64,000 nucleotides of DNA from Cristatella mucedo (lineage: Eukaryota > Bryozoa > Phylactolaemata > Cristatellidae), in assembly GCA_009760855.2 (NCBI GenBank), contig WPIO01000010.1:7582501-7646500 (forward strand). The letters are read 5' to 3'. Numbering within the stretch: position 1 is the stretch's first letter; each line of letters opens with the position of its first letter. Positions 11,653 to 22,331 of the stretch are shown here, one piece after another. A model generated the notes under the pieces. It was not told the origin of the DNA, did no database searches, and saw only the letters and a program-made list of their open reading frames with translations. The position numbers and the translations under genes were made by a program.

Positions 11653-11700
11653 TTGACCTCGGTCGTTGAAGGCGAGTTGCTTTAGCATTCTGGCCTTTGG
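11440..11700 (-). mobile_element. SINE-2 copy split by a LINE-B tail
   Basis: On -, the tRNA-like part (GGGCTCGAGCC B-box-like, clover arms with GACC and GGTC) lies on both sides of 11554-11650. The sequence left of the insertion ends CCTTCACCTT and the right resumes CCTTGACCTCGG. Intact SINE-2 copies read straight across this join (compare 42735-42765). Repetition of ACCTT/CCTT at the borders looks like a short target-site duplication. Confidence 0.75.
11554..11650 (+). mobile_element. LINE-B 3' tail, severely 5'-truncated, nested in SINE-2
   Basis: Nearly identical to the end of the long LINE-B copy at 35068-35150: TTTGCAGCAAATGTAAAGCG, the hairpin region, then an ATT repeat. Only about 97 bp were inserted. 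High similarity to the 35-kb copy suggests recent activity of the same family. Confidence 0.85.
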
Positions 11701-11937
11701 GTGATAATTTTTTTCTTTTGCATACGTGATACCTTGAACGTAATGAGCTCTTGGGTATTGATTCTCTTGCAGTGAAATGTAAAAGGCCCGGATCCAGCAC
11801 TTGTAGGCTATACATACTATATAGACTCTTATTGTAGTTGTCACTATCGTGGTTGAGCACAGTGGCCATACGACTCCACAATCTCACACACTTACAGACA
11901 TTAACACAGACACGTGGACACTGAAACAAACTATCGT

Positions 11938-11951
11938 GTGTGTGTATGTGT

Positions 11952-12032
<81 letters not shown>
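11938..12032. repeat. Long GT microsatellite
   Basis: About 90 bp of nearly pure GT in a PDPK1 intron, the longest such run in the window. Cys/Val frames on + and Thr/His frames on - are artefacts. Confidence 0.95.
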
Positions 12033-12034
<2 letters not shown>

Positions 12035-13542
12035 CATGGAGTAAGGGGTTAGCATTCAACGGCTTGTCTCTATTTATATATTATACTGTTACAAAGTTTC
12101 CTTGCAACCATGCACCAACTTTCATCACGTAATGGCAGCTTGCAACACTCATTTTCTATAGAACTCGGTCCAGTCTGACTTGGTTATATGTACCTACCGC
12201 TATGGAAGATTTCCAAAACACTTTTACACTAACAACCCTGCAATTCTTTCAGCACAGTTTGTGAAGTAGTAGGCTAGAAACTTCGGCGAAGTAGGTACGA
12301 ATTATTCCCCTCCACACGAGATTACTACACAGCAGAACGCAGCATCCCTTTGCAGGCCTATATAAGATTGGTGCTATTGAGTTTGGATGTGTCAGTACAA
12401 AACAACTTGGTCAAGATTTAAAGGTCAACAAGCTCAAGGCCACAACCACGTGATGCAAAGACCCAGATATGCAGAAGAAACTCTTCATATGTATGGGCAA
12501 AACAACAGACAGCGTGCAGGTGGCTGCTTCCCAAGGATTTCGAAGGGCTGGGGCGAAAGGTGAAGTCGGGAGGTGGGGGTGGTGAGGAAGTTGGAGGGAG
12601 CAGCTGGGACCGCAGCACTAGCGCATTCAATGAAGGGTGTGGCATCGAGACTCCGACTTTTGAGTAGAAGTGGGCTTGCTTGATGCACTTGCAGACGGCC
12701 CGAGAAAGCCAGAGAGGGGGGCATGTAAGCAATTCTGCTGGGCCAGCCGGTCTGGGCTAGCTTATGCGAGTGCCTGCCTTATGCGAGTGCCGGCCGAGCG
12801 CCGGATGCTTCCCATTCGAGCGGCAACAGGCAAAGCCGTTGGCACCGGGTGCTTATGGCACTATTCCGATCGCACTCGGCTGCACTGAGTAATGCTCGTC
12901 TAGAAGTGGCAAAGCAAAAAATGGCGGTCGGCTCGGCTGCTGCCCGGCGCCGGTGCTCCTGGCTCGAGGGGCTGTGGCCAGCAGAGGCAGCCTAGTCGGT
13001 TACACCTCGGCCGCTAGGCTTGCTGCAGTGTCTTCCCGTTGGGGTCTGCCCTCGTCTCGCGCCGTTTGCCCCCCCCCCAGTGACTGCCGGCGTCGTCTGA
13101 TGGGGAGCTCGGGCCTCAAGTTGGCGCTCTGCACCTTCGAATTCCTCGATCTCCGTGAAACGTAGCAGCCGTTCCTGCACCACCCCCTCTACTGCACCGT
13201 CACGTCATGCCTTTTGCCACTTTGCCTTACAGAAAGTCTGCCGGCAGGGCAAAGAGGGATAGGCACTCAACGAAGAGAGTTCTGCGGTTCATGTAATCGT
13301 TCGACGACGGTGTCGCAATGGAAAACTCAAACCCAACGGCATTTACAACGACAGCCTGCCGTACAGTGGTGACTGAACGAGCGGGAGCCGGTTTACGTCA
13401 TCTCTGATTTCTCCTTGCCTGCCGACGATGCCAAACAGCTTACACAAGGCCTAGCGAGGTAAAGACGAGCAGTTCGCACCATCTTCACGTCTGCTCTGCA
13501 GCGCTGCCACTGCTGCTGCTGCTGCTGCGGCAGCGCGCTCAC

Positions 13543-13725
13543 ACTGAACGCCTCGCTCCACAGATGCTCGCTGCCCTCGCCCTGCGCCGGCAGATACGGC
13601 AGCAGGTCCGGCGGCTTCTGTTCAAACAGCCGATCCCAGTCCGTGCCGGCGTAGAACGCGTGCGCTTTCAGAGCCTTGAAGCTGCCTGTCGCTTCTGAAC
13701 CAAGCCGCTTGTCTGGCTCCAACAG
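13543..13725 (-). CDS. PDPK1: PDPK1 exon (C-terminal end of kinase domain)
   Basis: Acceptor GCTGTTGGAG follows CCGTAG. The exon encodes LLEPDKRLGSEATGSFKALK, then AHAFYAGTDWDRLFEQKPPD and LLPYLPAQGEG. This is kinase subdomain XI (human LDATKRLG...LKAHPFF...PPKLTAYLPA). The proposed 3' end at 13543 (AGT|GTGAGC) gives 61 codons and phase 0. The frame stays open beyond into a polyglutamine run encoded by CAG repeats (13507-13530) and could end later. The 3' boundary is therefore tentative. Confidence 0.88.
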
Positions 13726-15392
13726 CTACGGAAAGAAAAACATTGGATGGAAGCAGGAAGTCAGCTTCCAAGTAGCCGAGAGCGCACGATCGGCACGTTA
13801 GCCGAAGAGCAAAGCGTCTAGAGCAAAGAGTAAAGAGAAAGAGCAAAGCGTCTAGCACTCAACTAGGAGGATGCTCACATGCCTGCCGCACACGCATCGC
13901 GCCCCCTCGGCCGAGCTTGGAGAAGTTTCTAATTACGTTGGCTGTCGAGTTACGACAATCAAGGCCGGGAGTCTGGCCGCTGATGCTTCATGCCACTTGC
14001 ATTCCATCGACTTAAAAATATTTCCCGTCTGCTCACTTTCGAGGTGGCAATTTGGAAGGCAGGCAGCAGTCACTGCTCGTTTGCAAGCCCCTCTCCTGCC
14101 TCAACCACCGGCTGCGAGCTATGCGGTGGCACTCTGGCACGCGATATCTCGTTGGTATAGGCCGCTGTCTGGTCCACAGCTATCTGGTCAATCAACTCCA
14201 CCCCCCCCCCCCCGTCCACGAATGAGGCAGCCTACTCACAGCATTCGGCGAGAATCGCCCTGACGTCTGTCTCGCTCACAGCAGCAACAACCCTAGCGAC
14301 ATCGGCTGCCACTGTTTGCCGGAAATGTCAATAAACGACGCTGATGATCCCAGGTACTGTCAGGCTCGCTCGGTCGGTCCAACGAGCTGGACTCGGACTA
14401 GCATGCACGTCATAGCACCCACGTGAAGGCGACCACGTTTTGAATTGCCAAGAACATCGGCCCAGCGACCAGACAGTGTTCGTCACTGCCCCACTTCGTG
14501 TGCAGGTGCTGCCTGCAAACCATTCACAAATGGACCTCATTCGACCCAAGCTAAAAACAAGAGATACAAACTGGGTTGAACTCCGACAAGTTCTGGCCAC
14601 TTCCCGGCGATGTCTCGATTCTTACTCATTCGTCAATTATTCGCCAGAGAGGTTGTCGTTTAACAACTCACACATTGAAAGGGATGACTTGACTGGAGCT
14701 TAAGCCACTCCATGTTTAAGAGCGAGCAGTCAAGTGAACCTGCTCTTCGTCGCCATGCGAGAGTAACTATGCATTACCCTGGTTCTAGGTCGGAGTTGTA
14801 CAACCATTTACTCTTGATTCTTTGCAGTTCTCTGTCAATGCAGCAGCTCCCCAACAGGAAACACAGGCTCATGACAGCGGCTGTCACTTCGACACCGACG
14901 ACAACTAGCCCTACTTACCATTCAAATCTTCAAAGCCAGCTGTGGCGGCAGCCAAGTCAAGCCATCTTACAAACACTACTTCCTGGATGCCGGCCATCAA
15001 CGTTCTTACACCAAAATGACAATAACTAGGCATTTCTTCTCATCGGAAGAAATCGCCGTCGCGTTCGGCAGTTGCTGCGCAATTAATCAGAGGAGTCATC
15101 AAGCGCTTGCCATACGCAACAATTTTTGACGAACTTTTCCGACTTTGAAACGACTTTTTTCGACGACCGCCACCTTTGCCCAGTCGCTTAATTCGTTCTC
15201 TCGTCATTCGTTCTCTGAGCTCCCTTGTACCTGGTGCTGCCGAGCAGGACCACAAATAAGCTTGTCGTTGCCTTACCCCAGCGGCTTCTGGCAAAGCATT
15301 GCGCTGTAGAAGGGGGAGGTGCCCCCTTCCCGAGCATTGCGACTACGAAAGTCCAGAGATGCGGATATCGAAACGATTCTTGCACGACACGA

Positions 15393-15467
15393 CTGCTGCT
15401 TCCTTTTCCGGCTGCTGCTTCCTTTTCCGGCTGCTACTTCCTTTTCCGGCTGCTGCTTCCTTTCCGG
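15393..15467. repeat. 19-bp tandem repeat, four copies
   Basis: Four head-to-tail copies of CTGCTGCTTCCTTTTCCGG; the third has one substitution and the fourth lacks one T. It lies in a PDPK1 intron. Confidence 0.9.
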
Positions 15468-15753
15468 CGGTCCTACACTGCAGCCGCTTCGCTACTAGCT
15501 ACTGCTTACTTGGGCTTTCCCAAACGTTCTCCTCATTAAACCATGCCCTTCACTTTTCTGCTTCACTTTTTACCTTTCACTTTGCAGCTTGCGAGGAGCA
15601 CTTTTGGAAAAATACCGCATACCGATAGCCACTTGAGCCTCTAGTGTAAAACAGCATCTGGCATAACGACCAACATCCGGCATAATGCATCCGGCGACCA
15701 ATAATGGCCAGTGAGCTGTATGGAGGGCTCGGATAGAGACACTCGCATGCTCG

Positions 15754-15756
<3 letters not shown>

Positions 15757-15807
<51 letters not shown>

Positions 15808-15812
15808 CACAC
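15757..15812. repeat. CA microsatellite
   Basis: CA run in an intron of PDPK1, with interruptions near its right end. Confidence 0.9.
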
Positions 15813-16259
15813 AAACACACACGTGCTAAGGTTACACGCAAGAAGTTCAACAGCGCCCAGCTGACACACATCTGCTGCCAAATGGCTGCCTGAGGTTCGC
15901 TGACCTGCCGCCCTCTCACCGCTGTTGCGCACCAATTAGCAAGACACTGGCACCGCACCGCGACAGCTTACCGACAACCGACAGCAAAAGTACAGGGAAT
16001 GACAGCAATAGAGGCACAGCACGAACGCACACAACAGTAGCATCCACAATACACCCACACTATCCTGGATGTGATACTCGGACCAGGGTGCGTCAAGCAA
16101 ACAGCAAGGGAATGCTTGCTAGCAGCTGAAAAGCAAGCAGGCTTTCTCTTTTTGTCCAGCCAACAAAAACCGCTACCGGATAAACCAAGCCTTGGTGCAA
16201 ACGAAGGAAGCACTGCAGCTGCCTGATCCTGCAGGCTGGAACATGGAACTTCCACTCAC

Positions 16260-16356
16260 CAGTAGCCTTCCGACCAGGTCCTTTGCCAGGCTGTCGAACC
16301 CTTCCGGAAACTTATAATCTAGCTTGACTATTCTCTGGAAGATCTGGTATTCATTC
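16260..16356 (-). CDS. PDPK1: PDPK1 exon (kinase subdomains IX-X)
   Basis: A 97-bp exon with acceptor GTCGTTGCCAG and donor CTG|GTGAGT. Its first base completes a Gly codon. It encodes NEYQIFQRIVKLDYKFPEGF, then DSLAKDLVGRLL. Human PDPK1 has NEYLIFQKIIKLEYDFPEKF in the same position. It joins KGG of the exon at 16526 and LLEPDKRLG of the exon at 13725 in frame. Confidence 0.95.
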
Positions 16357-16525
16357 CTGGCAACGACAAAAATACGATAAAGCGCACCTCCTGGCAGACC
16401 GAACGTCAGCGAAAAACGAGAAGACATGCAGAGCGTCGCAGCACCAGCATGGCGGCGCCACCGCACACAGTGAGCCCAGTGCTGCATGCTGGGGACTAAG
16501 GCATCCATCGGTGAGTGGTACGTAC

Positions 16526-16594
16526 CCTCCTTTGAATGGATGATCCCCGGATATGAACTGGTAGATCATGCATCCAAGAGCCCACAGATCGGAC
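16526..16594 (-). CDS. PDPK1: PDPK1 exon (kinase subdomain IX)
   Basis: A 69-bp exon, acceptor CTTTTTTAG, donor GAGG|GTACGT. It begins with the third base of a Glu codon and ends two bases into a Gly codon. The peptide SDLWALGCMIYQFISGDHPF then KGG contains the invariant D.WALGC motif of subdomain IX (the Asp that anchors the catalytic loop). Confidence 0.95.
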
Positions 16595-16808
16595 CTAAAA
16601 AAGAGAGAAAGAACTCTTCCCTACAGAGGCAAGCAAAACGGATTATGGCACCGTGCCTTTACTGCTCAACCAAGCAGAGGTAAAGACACTTAGCAAGCAG
16701 GCACAAAGCTACGGCAGCATTTGTCAAGGCAGGAGAGATTCCTTAAACAAGGAAAAACTCTCCAGTCCTAGGAGAAACCTCGATCGTTTTGCCTGAATCA
16801 AATGAACC

Positions 16809-16812
<4 letters not shown>

Positions 16813-16869
<57 letters not shown>
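16813..16869. repeat. GA microsatellite
   Basis: Pure GA run of about 57 bp, immediately upstream (on -) of the subdomain IX exon. Confidence 0.95.
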
Positions 16870-16871
<2 letters not shown>

Positions 16872-17213
16872 GTTGCTCTTTGTCGTCTGACGAGCGATAC
16901 TCATGATTCTTATTTCAGTCTGTGTCTGAAGAAAAGCACAGATCCAGCCCCTCAGGCTGATGCAGACAGTTTGAGAGTGTGCAATCAGAGAGAAACTCGC
17001 AGTGAAATGAGCACATAAGGAAGGCATACCGGCGACCCTTTTGGCAGCCAAGGATTTAATTTCTTTGCTCTTATCAAACTCAAGTTGCACAGGACGTAAA
17101 GTACAGGACATGACGATTAAAGCTCGTGCTTTGCAACCAAAAAACACGTGCCTCGCATGAGCTCACTTCCTTTCCAATAACAGATCCACACTGGCAAGTG
17201 GAAAATATAAAAA

Positions 17214-17383
17214 TACTAGCTGATTTATCAGCCTCTTTTGTATAGCAACAGAAGAGCCTTTACGGCTATCACCACCGCTTGCAGTGGCGATAAAGGATCG
17301 CCTGCCACAGGATTCGAACCCTCGACCTCGGGGCCGAGGTCGTGAAAAGCAACCACCTTAACTAGTGAGCCATCACGGCTCCC
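17214..17383 (-). mobile_element. SINE-1 copy
   Basis: Read on -, starts with a tRNA-like A box (TGGCTCACTAGTTAAGG) and a B box (GGGTTCGAATCC in related copies), then a unique body with GCCGTAAAGGCTCTTCTG and an end near CAGCTAGTATTTTTA. A near-identical copy is at 21265-21430. Confidence 0.85.
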
Positions 17384-17555
17384 TAAGAGAAGCAGCAGTC
17401 GATTACGTGCGCACAGCTGCGTTCATCCTAGCATTTACCGGTTCGTAACCAATGGGTGCTGCCAAGCTGCACAAGACTGGCAATCAGCGTGACGATGCAC
17501 GAAAAAATGCATTCATTTCACTGTGCATCTGCTCTTGTGATGAAATAGCACTTAC

Positions 17556-17661
17556 TCGTAGCCAACTTTCTTGCTCTGCAGCACCTCGGGTGACACGTAC
17601 TGGGCAGTGCCGACAAACGATTTCCTCCTGCTCGTGGATCCAGCATCGGCGACCGACGTAC
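17556..17661 (-). CDS. PDPK1: PDPK1 exon (activation loop, SFVGT/APE region)
   Basis: Donor GGCTACGA|GTAAGT is strong. The exon encodes RRKSFVGTAQYVSPEVLQSK then KVGYE. SFVGT carries the activation-loop serine equivalent to human Ser241, which PDPK1 autophosphorylates, and SPE replaces APE as in all PDPK1 proteins. The 5' boundary at 17661 (CTGAAG|GTACG) is inferred because it is the acceptor whose phase matches the exon at 24169-24269. It adds GTSVADAGSTS before RRKSFVG, lengthening the activation segment. An alternative acceptor at ...GAGCAG|GAGG would be shorter but out of phase with that donor. Confidence 0.93.
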
Positions 17662-18081
17662 CTTCAGCCGCACAAGAGGCATTTTAGACAGCAAGCCCAC
17701 ATCTCGAAGTTAGAGCGAGCAAGCTTACGACATGAATGAATGGCCAGTGTTAGGCAATAATCCTTTTGAGGAGTTGCGAATACCAAGCAGAAGGCAAGAT
17801 TCATTGCAAACTGCTGGTCTACAACATCGGTCGATCAATAGCAAAATTTAATGCCGAATCATCTCTTTTGCCTATCTGCATAGGATCAGAGCACAGCAGG
17901 TGACCAGCCTGTGCAACACAGTGTCGTGTTGGCAGCCCAAACCGATCCGGCTACCAACGCCGGCAGCAGGCAACGAAAGCTTTCACCACCAGTAGTGATA
18001 TGACATGACAACTGCATGTCGATGACTACGATGGGCATTAGATGGAATATCACGTGTGTAAGAAGTAAAAGTAAAAGTTAA

Positions 18082-18236
18082 GTGATTCAACAGCCTCATT
18101 CATATAGAAGTAGAAGAGCCTTAGCGGCTATCACTACCACTTTCAGCGAGTAATAAATAGTTGAGAGCTGCAGGACTCGAACCCACGACCTGGATCATGA
18201 AGAGAAAACACCTCAGCCCTGGGCCAAGAACCGGGA
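18082..18236 (-). mobile_element. SINE-1 copy, diverged
   Basis: On -, keeps the TCGTGGGTTCGAGTCCTGCA B-box region and the body block with CCGCTAAGGCTCTTC, with many substitutions from the copies at 17.2 and 21.3 kb. Confidence 0.75.
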
Positions 18237-19814
18237 GCAAGACCGCCCCTCCACTGAGAGTAAGAAACTTACGCAAGGCGCTACTGCAACGTTTTCTCTC
18301 GACAGCTAAAAGGAGCCAGCCCAACCACGTTCTGTTTCGATAGTTCTATTCTGCAGCTTCACCTCCATGACGACCATCCCGGTGGCCTTATGGTTAGTGG
18401 CATGGCTCCAGGAAGAACACAGACGGCAGGGGTTTCAAATCCTGACGATGGCAAAATTTTTCGCATGCCAATTGGTGCCAACACAGTCCTGGTGGCCCAT
18501 GGCTCCTGCATGGCACTCGTGGCAAGTCGTAAGTCTGAAGAGTGCTTTAAAGAAACACCAATCGCCAGGTTGGTGAGTCATTGTCTGAGAGCCATCTTCC
18601 AATGCGTCCTTGCTTGGCAACGAAGAACGTAAAGGGGTAGTCTTTTTCTTTAATTCCCTTCCGTGTGCCTAGGTATCACCTGCTCCGAGAGATTAACACT
18701 ATTACCAACCAGTCGGGCAGCGGCGCCAAACACGCTGCACAGCGCCCGACCGCCCGCCGGGGGCTTGGCCTTGGCTAGCTGGGCAGCGTGCAAGGCACTC
18801 GCCGACCCATCGCTCGTGCCTGGTGCTGAGCTGAGTCGCCTCGAAGAAGAAGAAGAAGAAGGAGAAGAGCAGCAACTATTCTACTGCAGCTGCTGACGAG
18901 CGCTGGCAGTGGCACACAGCAGGCTGGCCGCCGGTCGCTCTGCCACACGCTCGTCAAAGCGGCGCATTACCAAGGTTGACACAGAGAGCGAGCGCAGCTC
19001 AGCTGTCCCGGCGTTGTGGTTACCGGTGGCACTCTAATAAGGAAGATCCTCGAACATTCGTACGACTCTCAACGACACGACTGTCCGAGTCGGCACAAGC
19101 AGCCACGATCAACATGTGAAGCTAGCTTCCGACGCGCCCTGTCTGCCCTATTCTCCCCCCCCCCCCGATCGTGCCACAGCTCTCTTGATGACAGCACACA
19201 AGGAAGTCCGATGAAGTAGCAAGCCGATGCCGCTGTCCGAGCTGACCGCGAGCGCACTGCGATTGCACCGCAAGGCAGGACGTGCTCGATACTCGGCTTA
19301 CCGGGGTGGCTTGAGGCTCACCCAATCTTTTTCGGTCACGGCTACCATGTCTGTGGGGGCCCCAAAAGAGGAACAGCAACATGCCAGTAACTATAGGAGC
19401 TCCGAACGGGTCTGCCCCTCGATCCAGTTGCTGCTGCCATAAAAATATCAGGGACGAGGCACCACATTGGTAGAGATGCACCGCGCACAACGGCGGAAGC
19501 AATCCTAGTCGACCTGACACCAGAAAATGCTTCACTGCGGTCCTGGGGGGGGGGGGGGGAGGAGGGGAAGGGGAAGGGGGAGACAGGTTAAAACAAACGA
19601 CATGCAGAGCAGCAAAGTACGAACCTCTGCTAGAAACGTTCTCAAAGTGCAGGGAACTAGCTAGAAAGTTCCATATAACAAGAAGACCAACTTGCTTAGC
19701 CTGCACTGATAAGGGTGAGTGGGTCAAACCAGCTGTCCAGACTACCTCAATGTTGTGTCCTTTTCCCTGGCTGTTGATCGAGTTTTTCCTGGGTGTTAAT
19801 CGACCAACCCCATC

Positions 19815-19899
19815 AAATAATAAAAGTAATAATAATAATAATAATGCATTTTTATCGCACTTCATGAGAACTAGATTGTTTCCTCGGCACTTCACATAG
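19815..19899 (-). mobile_element. Old LINE-B/SINE-2 tail
   Basis: A TAA repeat followed by a degenerate version of the shared hairpin tail, on -. The SPIN-like element begins only a few bases to its right. Confidence 0.45.
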
Positions 19900-19907
19900 C
19901 CCTAACG

Positions 19908-20093
19908 CAGTAGTTCTCAACCTGTAGTTCGCGACCCCTGTGGGGGTCGAACGACCTTATCACAGGGGTCACCTAAGACCATCGAAAAAACACATTTCCA
20001 CATTTTCCGCACGATAATTTTCTGATTGGGGGTCGCCACAACATGAGGAACTGTATTGAAGGGTCGCTGCATTAGGAAGGTTGAGAACCACTG
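19908..20093. mobile_element. SPIN-like nonautonomous hAT element (186 bp)
   Basis: The ends are inverted: CAGTAGTTCTCAACCTG on the left and GGTTGAGAACCACTG on the right. Flanking 8-mers are CCCTAACG (19900-19907) and TCCTAACG (20094-20101), a 7/8 match, as expected for the 8-bp hAT target duplication. Inside are TCGCGACCCC, GGGGGTCGAACGACC and, on the right, ACATGAGGAACTGTATT. These match my memory of the SPIN (Space Invaders) hAT family closely across the whole length. There is no transposase frame, so it is a MITE-type derivative. Confidence 0.85.
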
Positions 20094-20849
20094 TCCTAAC
20101 GGGAAGCAAACCAACTAATTAAGGACAATGATAAGCAAAATCGTCGCATGCACAAGCACATACTGTAAGCACATGATTAATCTTGACGAAGCATATGCTG
20201 CAAATTATGACTGGGTTCTAGTTTTACTTGTGCGTAGGAAAAGTAAGGGGCCGCGTGTGGGGTGAGCGCCAGGTTTTAGGCACATAGAGGCTGAAAACAC
20301 TGCGACCGCAGGACTTGAGGCAGGTTAGAGGCACAGGTCAAGGACCAGAGTGAGAAGGGTGGTGCGAAAATGGAGGCTGCTCAAGGAGTGATTGCATCAC
20401 ACAGGTAGGCCGAAGCTAGGTAAAGAAAAGACCTAAAGAGAAAGTAAAAAGATTTTGACTTCGACGTGTAGGACGAAATGATACCGATTTTTGGCTAGGA
20501 GATCGGCTCATGGATTCATCGCCTACAACCCATCTTTACTCCTCCGATGGGAATGAAAACGAACGATCAGACGCGCAGTATAGATTTAGTATCAGGTCAA
20601 CTAGCGCCGCACCGAGTACCACAGCACCAGTGCACGAATCACAAGAGATAAAAAAGACGAGACGAAAACAAGCCCGTACTAGGATAAACCGAATCGGTAG
20701 TCACAATCACTGCCCACAATTGGAGGCAAACAGCCATCGAGCAAGCATGCAGCCACACAGGCAACAGTAGCTCTATCACCTCGACAAAAGCGAGTCAAGC
20801 AGAAGCCGGCACAGCACCAATCAGCAGGCAGGCACAGTAAAGCAGCAAT

Positions 20850-20892
20850 ACAGCAAGACAGCCGACAAGACAAGACAAGACAACAAGCCGAC
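20850..20892. repeat. ACAAG-type pentamer repeat
   Basis: Imperfect tandem of GACAA/ACAAG units just left of the 28-bp tandem repeat. Confidence 0.7.
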
Positions 20893-20902
20893 AAGAGCAG
20901 CC

Positions 20903-20958
20903 GACGGACACGCAGGCAGTTGCAGCAGACGACGGACACGCACGCAGTTGCAGCAGAC
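20903..20958. repeat. 28-bp tandem duplication
   Basis: Two adjacent 28-bp units starting GACGGACACGCA and ending GTTGCAGCAGAC, differing at one base (G/C). Intronic. Confidence 0.9.
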
Positions 20959-21264
20959 GACATTCCGCACTGAGGCAGGCGACGAGAGAAGCTGCAGCGC
21001 ACGCGCATCTTTTGCAGGCACCACAGCGAATAACGTGCCTGGCAGCAACCGAAACAGCTGCTGCTGCTCGAAAAGCGCAGACCGGATTGAGTGGGAGAGC
21101 GTGTGTCTGGCTCGGACTGAGCGCCCACTAGAGCACACGCAATGGCAGGCTCTCTTATCCCCAAACAGGTCTCGACCGCTAAGGAACGCGCCACCGTACA
21201 CACGTTTGTGCAAGCGCTCTTGCAATGACCTCGAATGATAGAATAAATAATAAATACTATAAAT

Positions 21265-21430
21265 ACTAGCTGATTTAACAGCCTCTTTTGTATAGCGACA
21301 GAAGAGCCTTTACGGCTGTCACCACCGCTTGCAGTGGCGATAAAGGATCGCCCACCACAGGATTCGAACCCACGACCTTGGGGCCGAGGTCGTGAAAAGC
21401 AACGCCTTACCTAGTGAGCCATTACGACAC
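21265..21430 (-). mobile_element. SINE-1 copy
   Basis: Very similar to the copy at 17214-17383 over the tRNA-like head, body and tail. On - it carries a perfect B-box GGGTTCGAATCC. Preceded on + by AT-rich ATAAATAATAAATACTATAA, the likely 3' tail. Confidence 0.88.
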
Positions 21431-22155
21431 ACCGAAGCAGTGTTAACTCGGCCATAGGTCACGACTCCTCAGAGACTAATGTCAAACTACTGAACAGAGC
21501 TTGGGGCACTGGCAAACACTAACACGACCAGCATTCCTGCTGCCACAGCGGTTGGCAGCAGCGGAAGCACGTGCCGAGCTCCATACGGGGGGAGGGGCAT
21601 GGAGAGCGGTGGGCCACGAGGTGGTGCGTCGGGCCTCCGATGTACACCTGGCCGCCAGGCTAGTGAGCATGCCACCCACAGCCGACCAGCGGTGAGGAAA
21701 TGTGAACAAGAGTGCAGTGGGAGCCGTGCAGGCGCACTGGTGCACGAAAGCAAGGACGAACGGCCGAACCGACGCTCTCTCGACCGAAACTTCGTAAAAC
21801 TGAAAAGCACGACGACCCGTTCATACGTAGGAATAGCAAACAGGGTAACCCCTCCTCAAAATGACACCAAAGTGAACCAGCAAGGGTGCCATGCAGGTGC
21901 ATTATTATTTTTGTAGGTATCATCTATGAACAGAAAAACCAGGCAAATGTGGTCGTTTTGCCCTAAAAATCTTGCAAAAACAGGCCAAGATACAACCGTG
22001 GAAGAAAAAACCTGCATTCCTGGGTCAATGATTGCCATTTACACAGTGTGTGTACAAAAGTGCACGGATGACGAGAAACGTCTAGTCGTGAATGCTGGCC
22101 GAGTCTCGGGTCTGATGCTGTTCACCGGCTATCAGGAGCAAGAGGAGTGGACGGC

Positions 22156-22331
22156 TGATTGAACTGCTTCATTAATAATGCTATAACTTTGTTATAACAA
22201 GGGCAGAAGAGCCCTAGTAGCCATCACTGCCGCTTGCAGCTGGCACTAAAGAATTGCCTTCTGTGGGACTCGAACCTACGATAGGAGTTTTGAAATGAGA
22301 GCACCCTACCCTTGGGATCAGAGCCCGGGAC
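22156..22331 (-). mobile_element. SINE-1 copy, diverged
   Basis: Retains the body (AAGAGCCCTAGTAGCCATCA on +) and the antisense B box (CTCGAACCTACG) with more changes. Older than the copies at 17.2 and 21.3 kb. Confidence 0.7.

Noticed and set aside
19122-19895. 257-codon - frame
   Set aside because: Runs through a G tract, TAA repeats and an old repeat tail, with poly-Leu and poly-Pro artefacts and no domain.
20850-20960. Candidate CRISPR-like direct repeats
   Set aside because: The 28-bp units are contiguous with no spacers, so it is a plain tandem duplication in an animal genome.
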